A stretch of DNA of 33,846 nucleotides from Corynebacterium sp. (GCA_030530985.1 JAUMTX010000022.1:1-33846); one strand, 5' to 3'. Positions 22,672 to 33,699 are shown, counted from the first letter of the stretch. Numbers and translations: made by a program. The notes: a model not told the origin generated them from the letters alone.

Positions 22672-23948
22672 ACAGTTTCGTTGGCAGGGCTGGATGGGCT
22701 GGTCTGGCAGAGCAGCGCATCCACAGTGCGGTAGTCATGAACGCGGGAGCGGATAATAATCCACAGGCTCACAGCACAGAGCAGGGCGGCAACACAGAGG
22801 GCTGGCACGCGGCCAATCAGCTCGGAGGAAAGATAGCCGGCCACAACAGCACCCACAGGCTCAATGCCCCAGGTGAAGGTGCGAACCAAACCGGACACAC
22901 CGGCGAGGCGCTCATGAGGAATCAGGGCCTGGCGGGCGGTGCGGTCAACAACCAAACCCATAATGGCGCAAATACCAACCAGGATGAGACCAAAGGCCAC
23001 GGAGAAAACAGAGAACTTACCAAAACTCATGGCCAGCGCAACAAAAGCATAGCCAATGGCGCCCATGGCGTAGGTAATAATCAGGGAGCGGTAGGCGCCC
23101 AGGCGGGCAAGAACACGGTGGGTGACCAGTGGGGCCATAATGCCAACAGCAATGGAAGGCACAGAGAGCAGACCCAGCTGCCAAACAGAAAGGCCAAGAT
23201 TCTCTAAAGCAAAAGGAGTAAGAAGGGTACCAATAAAGCCCCAGGACATATTGTAGAGACCAATGGCCAGCATGAAGTGAACCAGCAGCGGATACTGACG
23301 CAGCAAATCCAGGTTGAACTTCAGATCAGCCAGGTGGGCAATGCCACGGTTGGGGGCCTTAATACGCTCCGTGCGCACAGCACGGCAATCCTCAGGGCGA
23401 ACAAAGATCGCCAAAGACACAGAGGCATATAGATAACTCAGCGCATTACCGGCAATAATGAAATAACCACCGAAGCGTGAATAGGCCACACCGGCCAAGG
23501 TACTACCAATATCGGAGGTCACTGCGGAGGCGGACTCCACAAGGGAATTAGCCTTAGTAAGATTCTGCCTAGCCACAATACGTGGCGTGATGGACACAAT
23601 CATCGAATCATAATAATTCGACGCCAAGTCCGTAATGAGCATCAAAGCACCCATGAGGACCAAGGAAAGATTCTCCGTATAGGCGGCCCATGCAAGAACA
23701 CCCATGGTTGCTGCACGCAAGAAATTACAGGCATGCATCGCCCAATAAGAAGTAGTGCGGTCAGCAATCGCACCAATACTCATGGACAGAATAGAAGGGA
23801 TAAATCCGGCGGCACCCAGCAACAAACCAAGCTGGGAATCGGGGACCTCCATAATCTCAACGGCAAGCACCGGAACAATAAACCAGAAAGATGCCGTACC
23901 AACATCTGAGACCACATCGCCGGCCCAGAGGTTATAGAATTTGCGCAT
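22668..23948 (-). CDS. Major facilitator superfamily transporter (EntS/MFS_3-like)
   Basis: The 426-residue protein has about 12 hydrophobic helices. The first loop is IGAIADRTTSYWAMH, and the second half repeats it weakly (VTHRVLARLGAYRSLI). The opening MRKFYNLWAGDVVSDVGTAS is typical of the MFS_3 group, which includes the enterobactin exporter EntS and macrolide exporters. It is not closely similar to the convergent MFS gene, so the pair is not a recent tandem duplication. The ATG at 23948 has GGGAGG eight bases upstream. A CCCTTCGAAGGG palindrome overlaps that site. Direct repeats further upstream are listed separately. Confidence 0.82.
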   Translation of the reverse strand: MRKFYNLWAGDVVSDVGTASFWFIVPVLAVEIMEVPDSQLGLLLGAAGFIPSILSMSIGAIADRTTSYWAMHACNFLRAATMGVLAWAAYTENLSLVLMGALMLITDLASNYYDSMIVSITPRIVARQNLTKANSLVESASAVTSDIGSTLAGVAYSRFGGYFIIAGNALSYLYASVSLAIFVRPEDCRAVRTERIKAPNRGIAHLADLKFNLDLLRQYPLLVHFMLAIGLYNMSWGFIGTLLTPFALENLGLSVWQLGLLSVPSIAVGIMAPLVTHRVLARLGAYRSLIITYAMGAIGYAFVALAMSFGKFSVFSVAFGLILVGICAIMGLVVDRTARQALIPHERLAGVSGLVRTFTWGIEPVGAVVAGYLSSELIGRVPALCVAALLCAVSLWIIIRSRVHDYRTVDALLCQTSPSSPANETV

Positions 23949-23958
23949 GGGTTCGCCT

Positions 23959-23970
23959 CCCTTCGAAGGG
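23959..23970. promoter_or_regulatory. Palindrome overlapping the Shine-Dalgarno of the MFS gene
   Basis: CCCTTCGAAGGG is a perfect 12-base palindrome; its left-hand bases form part of the GGGAGG ribosome-binding site on the coding strand. In RNA it can form a 4-bp stem with a UCGA loop that would cover part of that site. Confidence 0.4.
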
Positions 23971-23994
23971 TAGAAAAACTACATAGAAAATTAG

Positions 23995-24027
23995 ATCTTA
24001 CACAAAATACCAGGAAATCTTACACAA
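23995..24027. repeat. 11-bp direct repeats upstream of the MFS gene
   Basis: ATCTTACACAA occurs at 23995-24005 and 24017-24027, a spacing of exactly 22 bp or about two helical turns. A partial third copy (TTACAC) follows near 24032. Such phased repeats suit an operator bound by a regulator on one face of the DNA. Confidence 0.5.
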
Positions 24028-24079
24028 TAAATTACACCCCGCAAAACTGCCGTTCCAATGCTGGTCACGGCGCTAATGC

Positions 24080-24103
24080 GGGGGTAAAAATGGGGGTAAA
24101 AAT
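24080..24103. repeat. Tandem 12-bp repeat
   Basis: Two perfect head-to-tail copies of GGGGGTAAAAAT lie just past the stop codon of the glycosyltransferase gene. No hairpin is associated with them, so this does not look like a terminator. Confidence 0.6.
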
Positions 24104-24106
24104 ATG

Positions 24107-25978
24107 CTAATTACAGCGGTACAAGTTATTTAGACCACTTTCGGATGCAACACTTGTGCAATTAGATTGAACCCACTCAGAAATCTCGCTGGAAGCCGAA
24201 TTATTATTACGTCCCAGAAGAACATAGTGCACGGCACCGGAAGCACTATCAGCCTGCAGCTGCTCAAGGGTGTAGTTATTCATCTTGCCGCTATAACCGC
24301 CGACCATAATAATATTGCCACCGGCAAGAACATAGTCACTGGCAGTGCTATAGCCAATAATCACCATGTCATATTCCGAACCAGGATCATTGGCGCGCAC
24401 CCAGGCAAGAGCCTGTTCGGCAGAAATCTCACTGGAACCCGACGGTGCAGAGGAGCCACTGCTCGAGCCAGCATGACGGGAGCCGCTAGGCGCAGAACCG
24501 GAAGGCGCAGAACCAGTAGGCGCAGAACCGCCGCGACCCGAAGGTGCGGAATTACCGCCACCGCCCATACCGGACATGCCATTAACAGGACCGGCAACAG
24601 GGCCACGAGCATTACCACTGTACTCATGAGTACTAGCAGCCACAGCCCAGGCGGCAGGAGACACCACCGCAGAAAGAAGCATAAGGACGCCCGCAATAAG
24701 GGCAAGAATGCGGCTTGGGCGGAGGGCGTCGATAAGCAAGAAGAGGAGGGTGAGAATGCCGAGAACAATCACCACAGGCACAGTCCACTGAAGGAAACCG
24801 CTGTACGCGAGGCTAATATGCACAGCCCAGCCGACCGTGGAGACCAGCATCAAGGCCAAGGCGGCGCGGGCAAACCAGCCATTGCGCAACTCCTGGGCGC
24901 AGGCGGCCGCACCATTGACCGTCAAAATCACCAGGGCAGGGGCAAGAATAACCACATAATAATTGTGATTCACCTGGCCAGAAGAGAAAGCAACCCAATA
25001 AACCGCAACCCACACAGCCGCCATCAGCGAGGTCGCGCGCAACAAATCGGTGCGTGGGGCGCGGCGGCGCAACACCAACACAGCCACCAAACCAATTAGC
25101 GCCGAGAAATAAAACCAACCGGCCTGCGAAGCCTGATCAGTATTAACCAAATAACCAATGCCCGTTGCGGAACTCGAAGAATCCTCATCATAACGGCCCA
25201 AAAGATTATAAACAAAGACCGTTGACCAGGCACTATTATCCGTAGAACCATCAATCCAGGGGCGACTGCCCGCCGGGACCACAGTAGCCATCAGAATATA
25301 CAACAGTGACGTAACGACAGTAAGCACACCCGCGGCCAGAAGATTCAGCAGACGACGCGGCCAGGACAAAGGCACAACAAAAAGATACACAATAGCCAAA
25401 GCAGGAAGAATACCCCAGGCCTGCGCCATCTTTGCGTGGAAAGCCATGCCAATAAAAAGACCCGCCAAGAGCAACCACGGCAAAGAACCATCACGGCCAA
25501 TGGAACGCGTCCACGCCCACACCGCGCACAAAGTCAACAAAGTATAGAGCGTATCCGAAATTTCCGTATGGGACAGGGCGCTAAGAATCGGCGTGACCAA
25601 CATCAACACCGCCGCTGCCAAAGCAAAATACTCACTCACATAACGGCGCACAATGGCAAAAACCACAAGGCCACAGAGCAAAGCCTCAATCACCCCGGGC
25701 AGAAGCACCGACCAATCATTGAAACCAAAAATGCGGGCGGACAGGGCCTGAATCCAAAAAGCGCCGGGAAGTTTATCCAAAGTCACCGTATTGCCATCCC
25801 AGGAACCCCAAATAAAGGCCTCCCAGGAATGGGACATGGAATAGACCGCCGGGCCATAATAGGCGTGAATATAGCCCAACTTAATGCCCCAGGCATACAC
25901 ACCACCGGCAAGCAGCAGCGCGCACAGCAGAAGAATGCGGGGCAGGTGGCGCGAGGGAACAGTCTGTGTGTCGTTCAT
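24107..25978 (-). CDS. Membrane glycosyltransferase of the ArnT/PMT-like GT39 superfamily (YkcB type)
   Basis: From the ATG at 25978 (MNDTQTVPSRH) the protein has 623 residues. About 11 to 13 membrane helices cover residues 12-455. The first large outer loop has YYGPAVYSMSHSWEAF and TLDKLPGAFWIQALS, typical of polyprenyl-phosphate-sugar-using GT-C enzymes. A low-complexity linker rich in Ser, Gly, Ala and Pro (about 460-520, with repeated APSGS units) joins the membrane part to a globular outer domain (about 520-623, EQALAWVRANDPGSEYDMVI), which ends with two cysteines. It probably transfers a sugar to an envelope polymer or protein; the acceptor is unknown. An upstream in-frame start at 26044 would overlap the promoter of the divergent regulator gene and is less likely. 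Confidence 0.8.
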   Translation of the reverse strand: MNDTQTVPSRHLPRILLLCALLLAGGVYAWGIKLGYIHAYYGPAVYSMSHSWEAFIWGSWDGNTVTLDKLPGAFWIQALSARIFGFNDWSVLLPGVIEALLCGLVVFAIVRRYVSEYFALAAAVLMLVTPILSALSHTEISDTLYTLLTLCAVWAWTRSIGRDGSLPWLLLAGLFIGMAFHAKMAQAWGILPALAIVYLFVVPLSWPRRLLNLLAAGVLTVVTSLLYILMATVVPAGSRPWIDGSTDNSAWSTVFVYNLLGRYDEDSSSSATGIGYLVNTDQASQAGWFYFSALIGLVAVLVLRRRAPRTDLLRATSLMAAVWVAVYWVAFSSGQVNHNYYVVILAPALVILTVNGAAACAQELRNGWFARAALALMLVSTVGWAVHISLAYSGFLQWTVPVVIVLGILTLLFLLIDALRPSRILALIAGVLMLLSAVVSPAAWAVAASTHEYSGNARGPVAGPVNGMSGMGGGGNSAPSGRGGSAPTGSAPSGSAPSGSRHAGSSSGSSAPSGSSEISAEQALAWVRANDPGSEYDMVIIGYSTASDYVLAGGNIIMVGGYSGKMNNYTLEQLQADSASGAVHYVLLGRNNNSASSEISEWVQSNCTSVASESGLNNLYRCN

Positions 25979-26023
25979 AGCAACCACGATACGAGGCGGA
26001 ACTGAATAAACCCTGGGTGACCC

Positions 26024-26052
26024 CTGACTGTAGAAATGGAGCATGGTTTAAT
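26024..26052 (+). promoter_or_regulatory. Promoter of the rpiR-family gene
   Basis: CTGACT (26024-26029) and TTTAAT (26047-26052) are separated by 17 bp. The ATG at 26059 follows six bases later, which implies a leaderless message. There is no Shine-Dalgarno. Confidence 0.6.
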
Positions 26053-26058
26053 TGGGTT

Positions 26059-26928
26059 ATGCTCATTGATGCCCTTAGGGAAGCCAGCACATTCACACAC
26101 CAAGAGCGACTCGTCGCCGACTATATTTTGGAGCACCTGGACCAAGTAGAAAAGTTCAGCATCGCCGATATAGCCAGCGGCGCATTCACCAGCCAAGCCA
26201 CCGTCGTACGCCTGAGCAAAAAAGTCGGCTGTGAAGGCTTCAAGGACATGAAAACCCGCCTGTTGGTGGAAGTAAACCAAAAAAGCCGAATAGAAAAAGT
26301 CCTGGCCAAAGAACCCATCACCGGGGAAAGCAGCCCACGAGATATCGCCAGAACCATCCCTGTTTTATACGATAAAGTCATAACCAATACACAAATCAGC
26401 CTGGATGAAGAACTCCTCTACGACGTAGCCGCGAAAATTGCGGCGGCGGATAAAATTGAATTCTACGGGGCCGGGGTGACCTACTACCTGGCGCAGGCAG
26501 CCGCCTTCAAAATGTCCACCCTGGGCAAAGAAGCCGTTGCCTGTGGGCGCATCAACCACCACTATGTGGCGGCACGACGCCCCGGAAACTATGTGGCCAT
26601 TATGCTGAGCTTCACCGGCGCCAACCAACTAGTGGCCACAATGGCCAAATACCTCAAAGAACATACCGATACCTATATTCTTGGGGTCGTGGGCCCACAC
26701 TATGGCAAAATCACCCACTACTGCGATGGGCTCATTGAAATCCCCAATAGGGACTCCGTAGTCAGCCTGGATGTAATCTCCTCCTATGCGGCAAGCAACT
26801 ATGTGCTGGATGTGCTCTTCGGGCTTGCACTCGCGGCGGACTATAACCACCCCTTGGAAGCAGCCCTAGGTATGCCGGCTGATACGGAAAAGCACGCGCC
26901 GGGCGATGAAGAAAACTTTCAGCCCTAG
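26059..26928 (+). CDS. RpiR-family transcriptional regulator (HTH plus SIS domain)
   Basis: This 289-residue protein has an N-terminal HTH_6 domain (1-77) with FSIADIASGAFTSQATVVRL as its helix-turn-helix. A SIS domain follows (about 105-240, KIEFYGAGVTYYLAQAAAF and YVAIMLSFTGANQLVATM), which in this family binds phosphosugars. Its place directly before the beta-glucoside permease and phospho-beta-glucosidase genes suggests it senses a phosphorylated beta-glucoside or glucose 6-phosphate and controls them. Start 26059 is chosen from the promoter and the alignment to family length; an upstream ATG at 26017 lies before the promoter. The intergenic region to the permease gene has a perfect inverted repeat that could be its operator. 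Confidence 0.9.
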   Translation: MLIDALREASTFTHQERLVADYILEHLDQVEKFSIADIASGAFTSQATVVRLSKKVGCEGFKDMKTRLLVEVNQKSRIEKVLAKEPITGESSPRDIARTIPVLYDKVITNTQISLDEELLYDVAAKIAAADKIEFYGAGVTYYLAQAAAFKMSTLGKEAVACGRINHHYVAARRPGNYVAIMLSFTGANQLVATMAKYLKEHTDTYILGVVGPHYGKITHYCDGLIEIPNRDSVVSLDVISSYAASNYVLDVLFGLALAADYNHPLEAALGMPADTEKHAPGDEENFQP

Positions 26929-27012
26929 GGCGCCCAGGGCGAAGGATTATGAAAGTCCGCTCCAAAGTTCGAGGTTAATGCTGTATTGTGACCCTTGCGC
27001 GATTAGCGTGGA

Positions 27013-27032
27013 TAGTGAAGAAACATTCACTA
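27013..27032. promoter_or_regulatory. 20-bp inverted repeat, candidate RpiR operator
   Basis: TAGTGAA-N6-TTCACTA is a perfect palindrome with 7-bp arms, 19 bp before the permease start codon. It overlaps a possible -10 (GATAGT, 27011-27016) that stands 19 bp after TTGTGA (26986-26991). Binding there would block transcription. Confidence 0.6.
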
Positions 27033-27033
27033 G

Positions 27034-30391
<3,358 letters not shown>

Positions 30392-30447
30392 TGGATAATT
30401 CTTAGGAAACTTAGAATCTTAAGAACAATTCGGCTTTGAATATGTGT

Positions 30448-30475
30448 GTGGCGCCCCGATTGGGGTGCCACTTTT
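30448..30475 (+). terminator. Terminator of the beta-glucoside operon
   Basis: The 10-bp stem GTGGCGCCCC/GGGGTGCCAC, with one G-U pair and a 4-base loop, is followed by TTTT. Confidence 0.85.
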
Positions 30476-30815
30476 CTGTATTTTTCATTAGTAAATCTGC
30501 TGGTATGAACTAATTTTGCTGGTAAATATGTGCAGCAGTCAAGCTATGTGATCATGTGATTCATATTACGTCTTATTTATTTCTTAGATTCCCGAGTCAT
30601 ATCTTCATAAGGCTGCCAGCCGCCTTAAATCTTGGAATATAGCACCTGACCTGCATAAAAAGTGGCTATGATGGGGTTCAAAACTACCCAAAAAACACAC
30701 TCGGAGTACCTAACTGTAAGCGTGCGACGCGCCGATGCTAAGAAAATTTTAGAAATAAAAATACCTGGTCACGCCCATATTTTTCTACCAATTTAAGTTA
30801 AATCTTAGTTTCGTC
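30476..30815. other. AT-rich non-coding region before the GA-module gene
   Basis: No gene is supported in this stretch of about 340 bp. It is clearly richer in A and T than the flanking genes. It contains tandem ATGTGAT units near 30546-30559 that recall half of a Crp/GlxR site, and a small AAGGC/GCCTT stem (30609-30626). The TTAAATCTTAGTTTC at 30798 is repeated at 30844 as TTAATCTCAGTTTC. It is probably the upstream regulatory region of the surface protein gene. Confidence 0.5.
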
Positions 30816-30850
30816 TTGACATTGGTGTAAAACAAGATTAAGCTTAATCT
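30816..30850 (+). promoter_or_regulatory. Promoter of the GA-module gene with a 16-bp palindrome over the -10
   Basis: TTGACA (30816-30821) stands 17 bp before TAAGCT (30839-30844). The -10 lies in the centre of a perfect palindrome, AGATTAAGCTTAATCT (30835-30850), a likely regulator site. The leader would be about 46 bases long. The same -35/-10 arrangement recurs at 33700. Confidence 0.6.
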
Positions 30851-30896
30851 CAGTTTCAAGGAACATTGAAGTAGTAAAGAAAGGTTTTGTTCCCTT

Positions 30897-33203
30897 ATGA
30901 ATTCCAAGAAGGTTTCCCTCTTCGGCAAGATGGCAGTATCTTCCGTACTGGCCCTCTCCACCGCTGCAGGCGTAGTGGTTGCACCTCAGATGGGTGCAGT
31001 TGCTAATGCTGCTACCGCTACCTATGCTGAGCGCGAAGTTAATGTCGAGTTCGGCAATGGCAGCAACATGCTGTACACCATGAACATCAAGATTGTTACC
31101 ACCCTGGTTGATGAGAATGGTAACGAGTCCCCTACCGGTACCCGTGTTAAGGCTACCTATGTCTACCACCTCACCAAGGCGCCTAATGAGAAGCCTTACT
31201 TGACTGCTATTCAGCTTGTCCCAGTGAACTTCAACGGTATGTCTCAGGAGGAGTTCAAGCAGGCGCTGACTATCGTACGAGGCCAGGTCTACAATGGCGA
31301 AGAAAATAACATCAACGCCATGTCCCCTATTGGCCCAGAATATAAGAACTACCAGCAGGTACTCAACAGTGTTGTAACCGGCCAGTACACCCAGAGTAGC
31401 GATGCTACTAAGCTTCCAATTGGTTTCACTGCTATTAAGAACAGCACCAATGAGGGCGATTTCTGGGTTGTCAATGTTATCGCTGATGCCGACAAGTTCA
31501 ATGAGAACTCTTATGTTGACCTTCACGTTAAGGGCCTCTCCCCTTGGAATGACCAGGCTTATTCTGGCCTGAATATCCAGCTGAAGGGTGCTAATGAGGC
31601 TAACACTGGTATCTACCAGGCTTCTAATAACGAGGCTGGTCTCAAGGTTAACCAGTCCATGGCTTCTGCTGCTGGTGGTAACAACCTGAACCTTGCTACC
31701 GACGTCATCAAGGCCGCTAAGGAAAACGAGGCTGCTCAGGCTGCTGCTAAGGCTGCTCTTGAGGATGCTCAGGCAAATGCTTCTAAGGTAATCGACAAGC
31801 TTCCTAACCTCACCGATGCTGAGAAGCAGGCTGCTAAGGATGCTGCTAAGGCTGCTGGTGACATCGCAGGTGTTATCGCTGCTGTAGCTGCTGCTGCTAA
31901 GAAGGACATCGACGAGAACCAGAACCTCACCGATGCTGAGAAGGCTGCTGCCAAGGCTGATGTTGACGCTGCCGTCGCTGCGCTTCCTACCAACGCTGCT
32001 CCTTCCGAGGCTGCTCTGACCACTGTTGTTCAGCCAGCTATCGACGCTAACTCCGCTGATGAGCAGAAGCTTGCTGATGCTAAGGCCGCTGCTAAGAAGG
32101 ACATCGACGAGCTCAAGAACCTCTCTGACAACCAGAAGGATGCTTATAAGAAGCAGGTTGACGCTCAGACCACCGTTGATGGTGTTATCGACGTAGTAGC
32201 CGCTGCTGCTAAGGCTGACATTGACGCCAACAGCAACCTCAACGACACCGAGAAGGATGACGCTAAGAAGGCTGTTGACGAGGCTGCTGACAATGCCAAG
32301 GAAGGCAACGGCGATGTTACCGACGTAACCAAGCCAGCCGACAACGCAGGCACCAGCACCGGCACCAACACCGACGCTGACTCCCTCGCAGCTTTCAAGG
32401 ATGCTGCTAAGGCTAAGATTGACGCCCTGGGTCACCTCACCGATGCTCAGAAGGATGCTTATAAGGCTCTGATTGATAGTGCCAACACCATCCCAGCTAT
32501 CATCGACATTGTCGCTGTAGCTACCAAGGCAGACATCGACGCTAACAGCACCCTGACCAGCGATGAGAAGCAGGCTGCTAAGGACGAGGTTGACCAGGCT
32601 GCTGCTGACGCTAAGCAGAATGCTGCTAATGGCAACACCGGCACCGGCTCCCTGGACAACGTAGTTGCACCAGCTGACAAGACCGGCTCCATCTCCGGCG
32701 ACACCGCTGAGCTCGATAAGCTCAAGGCTGATGCTGTTGCTGCCATCGAGGGCATGGAGTACCTCCGCCCAGGTCAGAAGGAAGCCTACATCGACGGTGT
32801 AAACAGCGCTCGTACCACTGCTACCATCATCAGCATTGTTCGTGAGGCTGCTCGCACCAACGTTGACCAGAACCCAACTCTGACCGCTGATGAGAAGGCT
32901 GCTGCTAAGGCTCAGATTGATGGTGCTGCTACCATCGGTGACCTCGAGGCTTATGCCGGCACCCAGCACGGTTACTCTGACGGTGAAGTTACCAACAACA
33001 ACACCACCACCATTGTGAACCACACCAACGGTTCCAGCTCCTCCAAGGTTCCTTGGTGGGTATACCTCCTCACCATCCTCGGTATTGGTGGCGGCGTGGC
33101 TAGCTGGGGCTATGTCCACGATGCTGACTTCCGTGCAGTAGTTGACGGTGCTATCGCCAACTTCCAGCGTGCAGTTGACAACGCACTGGGTATCCGCCGC
33201 TAA
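30897..33203 (+). CDS. Secreted, membrane-anchored surface protein with four GA-like repeats
   Basis: The 768 residues start with a signal peptide (KKVSLFGKMAVSSVLALSTA, cleavage near ANA-A at 38-39). Residues 42-245 form a beta-rich domain I do not recognise. Four repeats of about 80-85 residues follow at about 287-363, 389-470, 494-580 and 604-686. Each opens with a three-helix sequence of the GA (albumin-binding) module type, for example DIDELKNLSDNQKDAYKKQV, and continues with a DIDxNxxLTxxEKxxAK half. A short Asn/Ser/Thr linker leads to one membrane helix (719-741) and a 27-residue tail. There is no LPXTG motif, so it should stay in the cytoplasmic membrane and span the wall. Albumin binding is inference. 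AGAAAGG lies 12 bases before the ATG, rather far. Confidence 0.85.
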   Translation: MNSKKVSLFGKMAVSSVLALSTAAGVVVAPQMGAVANAATATYAEREVNVEFGNGSNMLYTMNIKIVTTLVDENGNESPTGTRVKATYVYHLTKAPNEKPYLTAIQLVPVNFNGMSQEEFKQALTIVRGQVYNGEENNINAMSPIGPEYKNYQQVLNSVVTGQYTQSSDATKLPIGFTAIKNSTNEGDFWVVNVIADADKFNENSYVDLHVKGLSPWNDQAYSGLNIQLKGANEANTGIYQASNNEAGLKVNQSMASAAGGNNLNLATDVIKAAKENEAAQAAAKAALEDAQANASKVIDKLPNLTDAEKQAAKDAAKAAGDIAGVIAAVAAAAKKDIDENQNLTDAEKAAAKADVDAAVAALPTNAAPSEAALTTVVQPAIDANSADEQKLADAKAAAKKDIDELKNLSDNQKDAYKKQVDAQTTVDGVIDVVAAAAKADIDANSNLNDTEKDDAKKAVDEAADNAKEGNGDVTDVTKPADNAGTSTGTNTDADSLAAFKDAAKAKIDALGHLTDAQKDAYKALIDSANTIPAIIDIVAVATKADIDANSTLTSDEKQAAKDEVDQAAADAKQNAANGNTGTGSLDNVVAPADKTGSISGDTAELDKLKADAVAAIEGMEYLRPGQKEAYIDGVNSARTTATIISIVREAARTNVDQNPTLTADEKAAAKAQIDGAATIGDLEAYAGTQHGYSDGEVTNNNTTTIVNHTNGSSSSKVPWWVYLLTILGIGGGVASWGYVHDADFRAVVDGAIANFQRAVDNALGIRR
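31755..32954 (+). repeat. Four-fold protein-coding repeat block in the GA-module gene
   Basis: The repeats occupy about 31755-31985, 32061-32306, 32376-32636 and 32706-32954. At the DNA level the first two share exact stretches, such as 24 bases at 31893-31916 and 32088-32111. Recombination or slippage could therefore change the copy number. Confidence 0.75.
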
Positions 33204-33206
33204 TAG

Positions 33207-33223
33207 CTGTGATACAGTCACAG
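33207..33223. promoter_or_regulatory. CTGTGA-TACAG-TCACAG inverted repeat after the GA-module gene
   Basis: This is a perfect palindrome with 6-bp arms. It resembles a Crp/GlxR site (TGTGA-N6-TCACA) but the spacer is five bases instead of six. It lies directly after the stop codon, 5' of the terminator, so it may equally be an RNA structure. Confidence 0.35.
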
Positions 33224-33245
33224 GGAATGTGACATAAACCTTTCG

Positions 33246-33279
33246 CCCCTCAGGGATTGCCCCTGAGGGGTTTCTTCTT
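33246..33279 (+). terminator. Terminator of the GA-module gene
   Basis: The 10-bp stem CCCCTCAGGG/CCCTGAGGGG with a 5-base loop is followed by TTTCTTCTT. Confidence 0.88.
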
Positions 33280-33699
33280 GCCCAGATTAGGTTGTAGTCC
33301 AGCTCACAGATTTGCGCAGAGCGGGTAATTGCACTGATATGCTCAGCCTCTTATGGGGAGGGCATGAGTATTTTCCCAGTTAGTCCGGGCTTCTTGTAAC
33401 ATATTAATTATTGTGACAGAAATCATTAAATTTTTTAAGGGAAAAGTGGGGCTATAAAGCGCAAAATCATAGGGATCCGCACCTTTGGTGGAAGCGGATA
33501 GGGGAGGTGTGCGTGATGTGAAATATAGCATTTACCTGCAGTTTTGTGCGCATAATATTTTTGCAACAGGATTGTTTCATAAATTCTGAGAAAAGCGCAG
33601 CTGCGCGCGTTGCATAGTTTATGAGAGTGGATTCAGGGGTATAACTGCTGGTTAATGGCGGTTCATGCAATATTGCATCGGGGTCATTGCGCGTGTCTG
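33280..33699. other. Non-coding region between two related promoters
   Basis: No gene is supported over about 420 bp. The region is AT-rich. It contains a perfect 14-bp palindrome, ATGCAATATTGCAT (33665-33678). The core AATATT occurs at 33554 and 33669, and again at 33705 just past this region. It is probably upstream regulatory DNA of the gene that starts at the window edge. Confidence 0.5.

Noticed and set aside
24167..25099. A plus-strand frame of 310 codons opposite the glycosyltransferase gene
   Set aside because: The product is an Arg/His/Thr-rich composition typical of antisense to membrane proteins.
33040..33203. A sortase signal at the C terminus of the surface protein
   Set aside because: No LPXTG-like motif precedes the membrane helix, and the tail after the helix is too long for a sorting signal.
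30798..33221. A minus-strand frame of 807 codons covering the whole surface protein gene
   Set aside because: It is a shadow of the biased GCT/AAG/GAC codon use on the plus strand. The product is a monotonous Leu/Ser/Val repeat, there is no ribosome-binding site, and the plus-strand frame has a signal peptide, repeats and an anchor.
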